Under the pieces are notes generated by a model. The model had not been told where the DNA came from. It did not search any database and was given only the letters and a program-made list of their open reading frames with translations. Positions 1 through 8,031 of a stretch of DNA of 64,000 nt are shown one piece after another. The DNA comes from Corallococcus sp. EGB (GTDB lineage: Bacteria; Myxococcota; Myxococcia; Myxococcales; Myxococcaceae), in contig NZ_CP079946.1 of assembly GCF_019968905.1 (NCBI RefSeq), forward strand, positions 8,405,356-8,469,355. The letters are read 5' to 3'. The first letter of the stretch is position 1; every line of letters begins with the position of its first letter. Position numbers and translations under genes: made by a program.

Positions 1-465
1 GGCGGCGAGCGGCTGACGCTGTACGCCCTGAAGCAGCGCGTCCTCCTGGGCGAGTACGCGGATCCGCGCGTGCACTTCGCCCTCTTCGAGGGGACGCGCG
101 GCGGGCCCCGGCTGGATGGCGCGCCCTACCAGCCGGAGCTCCTGGACGCGCAGCTCAACGACGCGAGCCGCCGGTACATGGGGGACGCTCGGCACGTGAA
201 GCTGGAGGACAAGACCGTGCGGCTGGCGAGCCTGCTCCGGGAGCGGAAGCAGGACCTCCTCGCCGCGCTGCCGGAGGGCCGTGGCGGCAACGTGCTCCAG
301 TTCGTCTGGGCCTTCCTGCCGGACACCTGCGAGGAGCGCCCGGGCTGCGACACGCGCGGCGACCTGGACCGCGCCTGCGGCCCCCTCCTGGACAAGTGCC
401 GCGTCGACTTCATCCCCGAGGACACGTCGCTGCCCGACGCCGCGAACGCCGCCGGGCGGCGCTGA
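1..465 (+). CDS. DUF547 domain protein, C-terminal fragment
   Basis: Open from the first base of the window to a TGA, about 154 residues; the start lies outside. The stretch DPRVHFALFEGTRGGP followed by a Pro-Tyr-x-Pro-Glu and a Leu-Asp-x-Gln-Leu motif matches the core of DUF547 proteins, where the usual text is DPRIHFALNCGSxSCP. Here the family's Cys/Ser-rich segment is replaced by EGTRGG, so any catalytic or binding role of those cysteines is lost. Downstream, several cysteines cluster near residues 109-137 (CEERPGCD, ACGPLLDKC), which may form disulfides and would fit an exported protein. Function of the family is unknown. N-terminal half and signal peptide cannot be judged. Confidence 0.75.
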   Translation, partial: GGERLTLYALKQRVLLGEYADPRVHFALFEGTRGGPRLDGAPYQPELLDAQLNDASRRYMGDARHVKLEDKTVRLASLLRERKQDLLAALPEGRGGNVLQFVWAFLPDTCEERPGCDTRGDLDRACGPLLDKCRVDFIPEDTSLPDAANAAGRR

Positions 466-526
466 CCGGTCCCTTCTCGGCTAGCGTCCCGCCCTGCGTG
501 GACGGACACGCGGGAGGCACCGGGAC

Positions 527-1585
527 ATGACGACGGGAGCGGTGTGGCTGGCGACGTGGCTGGCCCTGGGGAGCGCGGGCATGCAGTGGGAACCGCAGAC
601 GAGCGGGACGACCGTGCGCCTTCGCGGCGTGAGCGCGGTGGATGGCCGCGTGGCGTGGGCCAGCGGTGACAAGGGCACCGTCGTGCGCACCACGGATGGT
701 GGGAAGACGTGGACGCGGGCGCCCGTGCCGGACGCGGAGGCGTTGGACTTCCGCGACGTGGACGCCTTCAGCGACCGCACGGCCTACGTGCTGTCCATCG
801 GCGCAGGTGACAGGTCGCGCATCTACAAGACGACGGACGGCGGCGCGCACTGGACGCTCCAGTTCACCAACACCCTGCCCGGGGCCTTCTTCAACGGCAT
901 GGCCTTCTGGGACGAACAGCACGGCGTCGCGTTCAGCGACCCGGTGGACGGACACTTCGTCGTCATCACCACGGAGGACGGCGGCGCGACGTGGAAGCCC
1001 GTGCCACCAGGGGCGCTGCCGGCCGCGCTCGCGGGCGAGGCCGGCTTCGCGGCCAGCGGCACGAGCATCGCGGTGTACGGCAAGTCCGACGTCTGGTTCG
1101 GACTGGGGGGCTCCGCGGCGCGCGTGCTGCACTCGGCGGACAAGGGCAAGACCTGGAGCGTCGCTCCGACGCCGCTGGCCACGGGTGAGGGCGCGGGCGT
1201 GTTCTCGCTCTTCTTCTGGAGCCCGCTGGCGGGCGTCGCGGTGGGCGGCAACTACAAGCAGCCGGAGGTGAAGTCGGGCACCGTGGCGCTCACGCTGGAC
1301 GGGGGCAAGCGTCAGTGGACCGTGCCGCAGAAGGGGCTCGGGGGTTACCGCTCCTGCGTGGCGCCGCTCACCCGCGAGCGGAGGATGTGGCTCGTCGCCG
1401 TGGGGCCCACGGGCACGGACGTGTCGAAGGACTCGGGGAGGACGTGGGAGCCGCTGGACACCACGGGCTTCCACGCCGTGTCCACGCCGCCGCGCACGCA
1501 TGACACCGCCTGGGCCGTGGGCGAGGAGGGGCGCATCGCGAAGCTGCGCTTCACGGACGCGACACCCGCTCCGAGGACTCCGTAG
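527..1585 (+). CDS. Ycf48-like beta-propeller protein, probably exported
   Basis: 352 residues starting at an ATG preceded by GGGAGG nine bases upstream. A short hydrophobic N-terminus (residues 4-18) ending near Ala-Gly looks like a signal peptide. The rest is built of BNR/Ycf48-type repeats: TTDGGKTWT, TTDGGAHWT, TEDGGATWK, SADKGKTWS and SKDSGRTWE, spaced as in the seven-bladed propellers of photosystem II assembly factor Ycf48 and its many non-photosynthetic relatives annotated as oxidoreductase or sialidase-like. No catalytic residues of true sialidases are evident. A role as a periplasmic protein-binding scaffold is inference from the fold. It converges on the ROK kinase gene and shares a bidirectional terminator with it. 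Confidence 0.85.
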   Translation: MTTGAVWLATWLALGSAGMQWEPQTSGTTVRLRGVSAVDGRVAWASGDKGTVVRTTDGGKTWTRAPVPDAEALDFRDVDAFSDRTAYVLSIGAGDRSRIYKTTDGGAHWTLQFTNTLPGAFFNGMAFWDEQHGVAFSDPVDGHFVVITTEDGGATWKPVPPGALPAALAGEAGFAASGTSIAVYGKSDVWFGLGGSAARVLHSADKGKTWSVAPTPLATGEGAGVFSLFFWSPLAGVAVGGNYKQPEVKSGTVALTLDGGKRQWTVPQKGLGGYRSCVAPLTRERRMWLVAVGPTGTDVSKDSGRTWEPLDTTGFHAVSTPPRTHDTAWAVGEEGRIAKLRFTDATPAPRTP

Positions 1586-1596
1586 CGCTTCCGCGT

Positions 1597-1623
1597 GGCG
1601 CGGGGAGAGCAGCTCCCCGCGCC
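1597..1623. terminator. bidirectional hairpin terminator
   Basis: Perfect 10-bp inverted repeat GGCGCGGGGA / TCCCCGCGCC with a 7-base loop, in the 45-base gap between two converging stop codons. No T-tract on either side, as is common for high-GC genomes. Confidence 0.65.
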
Positions 1624-1630
1624 GGGCGCT

Positions 1631-2563
1631 TCACTTCACCAGCAGCGCCGCGCCGATGATGCCGCTGTCGTCGCCCAGCTCCGCGTCGGCGATGAGCAGG
1701 CCCTCGCGCGACACGCGGGACGACCACTGCTGCACGCCGTCCAGCACCTGCCGCTTGATGCCCGGGCAGTGCATCAGCACGCCGCCGCCCAGCACCAGCC
1801 GCGAAGGGTTGAGCACCGTCACGTAGTTGGCCACCGCGAGCGCCAGGAAGCGCGCCGCGCGGTCGTGGATCTCCCGGGCCTTCACGTCGCCCGCCTCCGC
1901 CGCCGTCTCCAGCGTCACCGGGGTGATGCTGTCCGCGTCGTCGTGGGTCAGCTTCTCCAGCACGAGCGAGCCGCCCGACGCCATCAGCTCCTTCGTCTGC
2001 GCGATGAGGTTGTGACCGCCCGCGTACGCCTCCAGGCAGCCGTGCTCACCGCAGCCGCACAGCCGGCCGCCGGGCACCACCTTGATGTGGCCCAGCTCGC
2101 CCGCCACGCCGCCGCCTCCGTTCACCAGCCGCCCGTCCGCGATGATGGCGCTGCCCACGCCGGAGCCCACGAACACCACCAGGATGTCCTGGGCCCCGCG
2201 CCCCGCGCCCGCGTGCAGCTCACCCCACGCCGCCGCGGACAGGTCGTTCACCACCTTCACGTCGAAGCCCAGCCGCTTCGTGAGCATCTGGGCCAGCGGC
2301 ACGTCCCGCCACCCCAGGTTGGGCGCCACGGAGATGACGCCCGTGTCCTTGTGGATCTGCCCGGCCGCGCCCACGCCGCAGCCCTCCACCTTCACCCCGC
2401 TCTTCGTCACCGCCTCTTCCGCCGCCAGGGCGATGGTCTCCACCACGCCCTGCGGCTTGCGGTCCTGCACCGCGACCTTGGCGCTCGCGAGGATGACACC
2501 CTTCCCATCCACCACCGCGGCCCGGGCGAACGTCCCGCCCAGGTCGATTCCCAGCGTCGGCAT
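1631..2563 (-). CDS. ROK-family glucokinase
   Basis: 310 residues. The ATP-binding phosphate loop IDLGGT is at residues 6-11. The catalytic Asp lies in VVNDLSAA (D107). The ROK zinc site is complete: His159 in GELGHI and Cys169, Cys171, Cys176 in CGCGEHGCLE. Length and motifs fit bacterial ROK glucokinases that make glucose 6-phosphate, though ROK members also phosphorylate mannose, fructose or N-acetyl sugars and specificity cannot be read off. No helix-turn-helix precedes the kinase domain, so it is an enzyme and not a ROK repressor. It lies 45 bases downstream of the phosphomannomutase/phosphoglucomutase gene on the same strand, which suggests one transcript feeding hexose phosphates into nucleotide sugars. 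Confidence 0.9.
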   Translation of the reverse strand: MPTLGIDLGGTFARAAVVDGKGVILASAKVAVQDRKPQGVVETIALAAEEAVTKSGVKVEGCGVGAAGQIHKDTGVISVAPNLGWRDVPLAQMLTKRLGFDVKVVNDLSAAAWGELHAGAGRGAQDILVVFVGSGVGSAIIADGRLVNGGGGVAGELGHIKVVPGGRLCGCGEHGCLEAYAGGHNLIAQTKELMASGGSLVLEKLTHDDADSITPVTLETAAEAGDVKAREIHDRAARFLALAVANYVTVLNPSRLVLGGGVLMHCPGIKRQVLDGVQQWSSRVSREGLLIADAELGDDSGIIGAALLVK

Positions 2564-2608
2564 GCTCCCTCCCTTACGTGCGTGTGCTTCGCGTGGGGCG
2601 CCAGCGGC

Positions 2609-3979
2609 TCAGGCGCCCACGTCCTTCTGCGCCTGCGCGACCGTCTTCTCGATGAGCGCCTGAATCTCCTTCACGCGGGCCTCCGTGCTGGCCTCGTAGC
2701 GCAGCACCAGGATGGGCTGCGTGTTCGACGCGCGGATGAGCCCCCAGCCGTCCGGGAACGTCACGCGCACGCCGTCCACGTCCACCACCTTGTGGCCCGC
2801 GTCGCGCAAGATCTCCGTGGCGCGCTTCACCATCGCGAACTTCTTCTCCTCCGTCGTGTCGAAGCGCAGCTCGGGGCTGGCGAAGGTCTTCGGCACGTCG
2901 GAGAGCAGCTGCGACATGGACTGCTTCTCGTGGGTGAGGATCTCCAGCAGGCGCGCGGACGCGTACACCGCGTCGTCGAAGCCGAAGTAGCGGTGCTTGA
3001 AGAAGATGTGGCCGCTCATCTCACCGGCCAGCTCCGCGTGCTCCTCCTTCATCTTCGACTTGATGAGCGAGTGGCCCGCCTTCCACATGATGGGCCTGCC
3101 GCCGTGCTTCGCGATGTCGTCGTACATCGTGTAGCTGCACTTCACCTCGCCGATGATGGCCGCGCCCGGGGCCTCCTTCAGCACGTAGCGGCTGAAGAGC
3201 ACCATCAGCTGGTCGCCCCAGAGCACGTTGCCCTGGTCGTCGATGACGCCGATGCGGTCGCTGTCGCCGTCGTAGGCGATGCCCACCTCCGCCTTGACCT
3301 CCTTCACCTTCCGGATGAGGTCCTGGAGGTTCTCCACCACCGTGGGGTCCGGGTGGTGGTTGGGGAAGTCCGCGTCCATCTCGCAGAACAGGGGCACCAC
3401 GTCGAAGCCCATGCTCTCGAACAGCGGCACCGCGATGGCGCCGCCCGTGCCGTTGCCCGCGTCGATGACGATCTTCATCCCCTCGCGGCCCACCTTCACC
3501 GTCTGACGGATGAAGTGGTTGTAGGGCGTGATGATGTCGTAGGGCGTGACCTTGCCGGGCTTGCTCGAGGTCGCGAAGTCCCTGGCCTCGATGAGGCGGC
3601 TCAGCTCCTTGATTTCAGGGCCGTGGAAGGTCGTCTTGCCGGCGCCAATCTTGAAGCCGTTGAACTCCTTCGGGTTGTGGCTGCCGGTGATCATCGCCAG
3701 GCCGTCCACGGGCAGCGTGTTCGCCGCGAAGTAGGTCAGCGGCGTCGGCACCACGCCCACGTCGTAGACGTCCAGGCCGGTGGTGGTGAGGCCCTTCGCG
3801 AGCGCGTCGCGGAAGCGCGTGGAGGACTCGCGGCAGTCGCGGCCCACCACGATGGAGGTGCCGCCCTTGCGGCGGATCATGGTGCCCAGGCCCAGGCCCA
3901 GCAGCTCCACCACCTCGGGGGTGAGGTCCTTGTCCACCAGACCTCGGATGTCGTACTCGCGGAAGATGTGCGCGTTCAT
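2609..3979 (-). CDS. phosphomannomutase/phosphoglucomutase
   Basis: 456 residues from the ATG that begins MNAHIFREYDIRG; the frame is open 29 codons further upstream, but the family starts at this point and a purine-rich GAGGGTGGGG lies upstream. All four signature loops of alpha-D-phosphohexomutases are seen: phosphoserine loop TGSHNP (Ser100), metal loop DGDSDR (residues 237-242), sugar-specificity loop GEMSGH and phosphate-binding loop RASNTQP. This is the AlgC/ManB bifunctional type, interconverting 6-phosphates and 1-phosphates of mannose and glucose. Between the ROK kinase and the ManC gene it would link hexose 6-phosphate to GDP-mannose. The phosphoserine loop reads TGSHNP where many relatives have TASHNP, a common variant. 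Confidence 0.95.
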   Translation of the reverse strand: MNAHIFREYDIRGLVDKDLTPEVVELLGLGLGTMIRRKGGTSIVVGRDCRESSTRFRDALAKGLTTTGLDVYDVGVVPTPLTYFAANTLPVDGLAMITGSHNPKEFNGFKIGAGKTTFHGPEIKELSRLIEARDFATSSKPGKVTPYDIITPYNHFIRQTVKVGREGMKIVIDAGNGTGGAIAVPLFESMGFDVVPLFCEMDADFPNHHPDPTVVENLQDLIRKVKEVKAEVGIAYDGDSDRIGVIDDQGNVLWGDQLMVLFSRYVLKEAPGAAIIGEVKCSYTMYDDIAKHGGRPIMWKAGHSLIKSKMKEEHAELAGEMSGHIFFKHRYFGFDDAVYASARLLEILTHEKQSMSQLLSDVPKTFASPELRFDTTEEKKFAMVKRATEILRDAGHKVVDVDGVRVTFPDGWGLIRASNTQPILVLRYEASTEARVKEIQALIEKTVAQAQKDVGA

Positions 3980-4148
3980 GGCAGTGTCCCCACCCTCGAC
4001 AGGAACCGGGAGGGCGTAACGGAAGGCGTCGGACACTACACGACGGCGGCCAGGGGCTGCACACACCCGAAAACGCCCGGCGGACTGTTGAACGCCCGGC
4101 CCCCGTGGGAGGGCGGAACCTACCCCCGGGAGCCCCTGATGGCCTCCA

Positions 4149-6575
4149 TCAGGCCATGGCCCCGGGCGCCTGGGCCCCGGCGCCCGCCGGCACCCGCCGC
4201 CGCAGCGACTGATAGTGCTTCAGCCAGGACGTGTTCAGCGGGTCCAGCTTGAGGGCCTCCGCGTAGCGCTCCAGCGCGGCGGGGACGGCCCGTTGGACCT
4301 CCAACGCATGGCCCTGGGTGAACAGGGCGCGGGCCTTCTTCTCCACGTCCGGCCGGGCGGCGAGGAAGGCGCTGCGCAGGGCCTCCAGGGTGGGCTCCGG
4401 GACGCCCGCGGCCACGCAGCGGGCCAGTCCTCCCAGGTTGCCGCGGGTGGCGTCGAAGCCCACGCGGGAGAGCGGATCGCCGAGCATGCGCTGCGCGGCC
4501 AGCACGCGCACGCGCAGGGCCTCCAGGGCCTGGCGCTGCGCGGTGGGCAGCGGGCGGTGCTGGAAGGCGAGCAGGCGGCGCAGGGCGGCCTGGGCGCGGC
4601 GGTGGATGTCGCTGAAGTCCGCGTCGTGCTTCGCGCCGAGCAGCCGGTACGGGTCCCGGGCGACGGCCTCCGCGCGGGCCAGCATGCGGCCAAGCTCCGC
4701 GTCGGGCGCGGGCTCCGCGTCCTCCATGAGGGCGCGGGAGAGCAGCCGCCCCAGGGCGGGGAACTCGTCGGAGAAGTGGACGAAGACGCCGGCGGGCACG
4801 TTCCAGGTGCGCGCCTCGTCGAAGGTGACGTGGCGGACGACGTCACAGGCGCCCAGGGCCGTCTCGCCGCGGAAGGACACCTCCACCGTCAGCCGCGCGG
4901 CGAGCGGGGGCAGGGAGCCATGGCACTCGGCGAAGAGGCCCTCGGGGGCGACGTCGCTCACGGAGACGGGCTGGAGGGCTTCCCCCGGCGTCAGCCCCAG
5001 GCGCACGCGCAGGCCCGCGGGAGCATCCGTGCGGGGCGCGGAGGCCTCCAGCGGCGCCACGGCGTTCACCAGCGGAATGGGCGCGGGCGGCGGAAGGGAC
5101 ACGGGCTCCAGCACGGGAGCCAGGGTCATGAACGGAATGGCCGCGGCGCCCAGCGTGGACGTGGGGTTCACCGCCGGTTGCGGCGCGACGTCCAGGGGCG
5201 AGGCCGGATCCACCAGCAGGATGGGCGCGGCGGCATCCACCGCGTTCACGTCCACGATGCCGAGCTTCATCGTCCTGGCCGGCGCGCCGGACGCGGAGCC
5301 CGTGGCCGGCTCCACCAGGAGGATGGGCGCGCCAGGGGAACCGGCCTGGGACGCGCCTGTCCCAGGCAGCGTGCCGGCGGGGAGCTCCGGCTCGGCGGCC
5401 CCCAGCAGCGCCACGGCGGACGCCCAGAACGCGGCGACGTCCGCGCGCATGGCCCCTTCACCGGAGGCAGCGGCCTCCGCCGCGCGCAGCGCCGCGTCCT
5501 CCACGGACCTGGCGGCCATGCCCCACTCCGGCACGTCCTCCACGATGTCGAAGTCGTCCGCGTCGTCTTCCGTTGAAGCCCCGGCGGCGTCACCGCGCGC
5601 CGTCACGGCCCGCGCCTCCACCACCGCGTCGGACACGTCCTCGGGAGCATCCGCGGACGCGTTCCGCACCGGCGCCTTCAGGCCCAGCGCCTCCGCGAGC
5701 GCGGCGCGGAAGGCCCACGCGCTGTCGAACCGCTCCTCCGGCTTCGCGGCCAGCGCGCGCATGAGCACGGTGGACAACGCGGGCGGCACGTTCGCGTTGA
5801 GCGCGTGCGGCGGGAACAGCGTCACGTCCGCGGAGCGCCCCAGCCCGAACGGCAGCCGGCCCGTCACCAGCAGGTAGCCCGCCACTCCCAACGCATGCAC
5901 ATCCGAGCGCGGGCTGCGGTCCATCCCCGCGCACTGCTCGGGCGCCATGAACGTGGGCGAGCCCACCGTCACCCCCTGCTTGCGCTCCTCGGGCGACAGC
6001 GCCGCCTCCCGCACCGCGCCCGCGCCGAAGTCTCGCACCCGCACGCGCCGCGCCCCCTTCGCGTCGCGTGTGAGGAACATCGAATCCAGCGTGAGGTCCC
6101 CGTGCACCAGCCCCCGCGCGTGCGCCGCCTCCAACCCCGCGAGCGCCTGCTCCAACACCTCGCCCGCCTCGGCCGGAGACAGCGGCAGGGGCAGCGCGCT
6201 CAGCGACTCGCCCTCCGGCGCCTCCATCAGCACGCAGGGCAGGCCCTGGGGGCCGGGGCGCACGTCCAGCACGCGCGCCACGTGGCGGTGCACGACGTTG
6301 CGCTGCGCCAGCGCCTCCGCGATGAACCGCGCGCGAACGGCGGGACGGGCCGCCAGGTGCGCGTGCAGCACCTTCACCGCGAAGCGGTGCCCCGTGGGCA
6401 CGTACTCCGCCAGATACAGCGACGCCACCGCCCCCACCTCCAGCCGGCGCTTCAGGAGCAACGGCCCGTGCCGCTGCCCCTCCAGCGAATCCCCCGGCAC
6501 CGGAGGCCGGGCAGCGACGGGGCACGCCTCCCCATCCCGGTGTTCGCCCACGCAGCGCTTGCAGCCCATCGCCAT
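4149..6575 (-). CDS. degenerate Ser/Thr kinase with PilZ-like, J-like and TPR segments
   Basis: 808 residues from ATG 6575; ATG 6569 two codons in is equally possible because an AGGCGGGG sits just upstream of both. A CxxC..C cluster opens the protein (residues 5-18). The kinase-like domain spans about 40-300: Lys68, DFG 182-184 and APE 211-213 are present. However, the glycine loop is degenerate (VGAVASLY) and the catalytic loop reads HGDLTLDS, keeping Asp160 but with Thr at 162 and Ser165 in place of the metal-binding Asn. A Pro/Ala-rich linker follows, then a PilZ-like domain of the myxobacterial type (about 520-612), a DnaJ-like helical segment without HPD (640-710) and a TPR at the C-terminus (745-790). 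Probably a scaffold or weak kinase. It lies downstream of manC, 214 bases away, and that gap shows no other gene. Confidence 0.8.
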   Translation of the reverse strand: MAMGCKRCVGEHRDGEACPVAARPPVPGDSLEGQRHGPLLLKRRLEVGAVASLYLAEYVPTGHRFAVKVLHAHLAARPAVRARFIAEALAQRNVVHRHVARVLDVRPGPQGLPCVLMEAPEGESLSALPLPLSPAEAGEVLEQALAGLEAAHARGLVHGDLTLDSMFLTRDAKGARRVRVRDFGAGAVREAALSPEERKQGVTVGSPTFMAPEQCAGMDRSPRSDVHALGVAGYLLVTGRLPFGLGRSADVTLFPPHALNANVPPALSTVLMRALAAKPEERFDSAWAFRAALAEALGLKAPVRNASADAPEDVSDAVVEARAVTARGDAAGASTEDDADDFDIVEDVPEWGMAARSVEDAALRAAEAAASGEGAMRADVAAFWASAVALLGAAEPELPAGTLPGTGASQAGSPGAPILLVEPATGSASGAPARTMKLGIVDVNAVDAAAPILLVDPASPLDVAPQPAVNPTSTLGAAAIPFMTLAPVLEPVSLPPPAPIPLVNAVAPLEASAPRTDAPAGLRVRLGLTPGEALQPVSVSDVAPEGLFAECHGSLPPLAARLTVEVSFRGETALGACDVVRHVTFDEARTWNVPAGVFVHFSDEFPALGRLLSRALMEDAEPAPDAELGRMLARAEAVARDPYRLLGAKHDADFSDIHRRAQAALRRLLAFQHRPLPTAQRQALEALRVRVLAAQRMLGDPLSRVGFDATRGNLGGLARCVAAGVPEPTLEALRSAFLAARPDVEKKARALFTQGHALEVQRAVPAALERYAEALKLDPLNTSWLKHYQSLRRRVPAGAGAQAPGAMA

Positions 6576-6789
6576 CCCCGCCTGTCGCCCCGGAAATGGG
6601 GCGGACCCGGGGTGGGCTTGCAACCCGCGCGCCTCATGCCCGGGGCCCGCCTTCGTCCGCCTCGCGACACTCCAACACCCGCGAGTGCCAGCAACCCCCG
6701 CAAAACGAACCAGGGCGCCCTGTAGAAACGACAGAGCGCCCCAGGAAGAAATGTGTGGGGTGAAACAGGAGCCGGAGTCGCCTTGGGGC

Positions 6790-7851
6790 CTACAGCAGCC
6801 GGGTGCGCTTCCGGGCCTTGAGGGCCTCGACGACCTTGCGGACGTCCTGGCTCTTGTCCTTGGGGACCACGAGCACGGCGTCACCGGAGTCCACCACCAC
6901 CACGTCGTGCATGCCCACGACGGACAGCGTGCGCTTGTCCGCGAGCACCACGCAGTTGGCGCAGTCCACCAGCACCGCGTCGCCGGAGACGACGTTGCCC
7001 TGCGCGTCCGCGGGGCGCACCTCCGGGATGGCGGCGAAGGAGCCCACGTCGGACCAGCCGAAGTCGCCGTCGAGCACCGCGATGTTCTCCGCCTTCTCCA
7101 TCACGCCGTAGTCGATGGAGATGGAGGGCAGCTTGGGGAAGACGCGCTTGAGCACGGCCGGGAAGGTGCGCTTGCCCGCGGCCTTCTGGAGCGCCTCGAG
7201 GCCCTTCTGCATCTCCGGCATGTGCTTCTGGAAGGCCTCCAGCATCACGTCCGCGCGGAAGACGAAGATGCCGCCGTTCCACAGGTAGTCGCCGCCGGCC
7301 AGGTACTCCTGCGCCGTCTTCAGGTCGGGCTTCTCCTTGAACGCCTTCACGCGGCGGCCGCCGCCCTCCAGCGCGTCACCGACCTGGATGTAGCCGTAGC
7401 CCGTCTCCGGGCGCGCGGGCTTGATGCCCAGCGTGACGATGTGGCCGCCCTCCGCGATGCGCGCCGCCTCCGCGAGCGTGCGCTGGAAGCCCTTCACGTC
7501 CGCCACGTGGTGATCCGACGGCAGCACCGCGAGCACGCCCTTCGGGTCGCGCGCGGCCACCTGGAGCGCGGCGAGCGCGATGGCGGGCGCGGTGTTGCGC
7601 GCCACGGGCTCCACCAGGAGGTTGCCCTTGGGCAGCCCCTTCACCAGCTTCGCGGCCGTCTTCGCGTGCACGGGGCCGCACACGATGAAGGTGTTCTTCA
7701 CCGGGGCCAGGCCCTTGAGGCGATGGGCGGTGTCGGTGAGCAGCGGCTGCTTGGAGGCCAGCGGGAGGAACTGCTTCGGACGGGCCTGGCGCGACAGGGG
7801 CCAGAAGCGGGTGCCGGAGCCTCCGGCCATGATGACGGGGTAGAGGGCCAT
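6790..7851 (-). CDS. manC: mannose-1-phosphate guanylyltransferase
   Basis: 353 residues. The N-terminus carries the nucleotidyltransferase signature GGSGTRFWPLSR (residues 10-21) followed by PKQFL with the catalytic Lys26. FVFRADVML and an EKPD sugar-loop are also present. Length matches the single-domain guanylyltransferase; the C-terminal phosphomannose isomerase domain of bifunctional ManC/AlgA is absent. The reaction joins mannose 1-phosphate and GTP to GDP-mannose for exopolysaccharide or O-antigen. The start ATG 7851 has an AGGAG about 14 bases upstream, a loose fit. The gene is the first of a reverse run (manC, kinase-like gene, hexomutase, ROK kinase) and is divergent from the SGNH/MBOAT pair. 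Confidence 0.93.
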   Translation of the reverse strand: MALYPVIMAGGSGTRFWPLSRQARPKQFLPLASKQPLLTDTAHRLKGLAPVKNTFIVCGPVHAKTAAKLVKGLPKGNLLVEPVARNTAPAIALAALQVAARDPKGVLAVLPSDHHVADVKGFQRTLAEAARIAEGGHIVTLGIKPARPETGYGYIQVGDALEGGGRRVKAFKEKPDLKTAQEYLAGGDYLWNGGIFVFRADVMLEAFQKHMPEMQKGLEALQKAAGKRTFPAVLKRVFPKLPSISIDYGVMEKAENIAVLDGDFGWSDVGSFAAIPEVRPADAQGNVVSGDAVLVDCANCVVLADKRTLSVVGMHDVVVVDSGDAVLVVPKDKSQDVRKVVEALKARKRTRLL

Positions 7852-8031
7852 ATACGGGTGCGAGCTCCTAGGGGCGCGCCTGGCCTTGGGCCCCGGCGCG
7901 CACGGCGGCGCACCATAGCGCGTCGCGACAGCGGAGGAAGGGGCCTGGCCGCCTGCTCCCCGAGGGATGGGGCGCGACAATGTGGGCAGAGTTTTGACCC
8001 GCCCCCGAAAAGCCAGTCTCATGCCCCGGCG
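7852..8031. promoter_or_regulatory. divergent intergenic region between manC and the SGNH gene
   Basis: 180 bases separate the two divergent genes, so both promoters should be here. No clear -35/-10 pair or sigma-54 element was recognised; the only AT-richer patch is around 7978-8020. Confidence 0.3.

Noticed and set aside
1595-4252. 885-codon plus-strand frame over the ROK and hexomutase genes
   Set aside because: Antisense to two well-supported enzymes; composition dominated by His, Arg and Val repeats.
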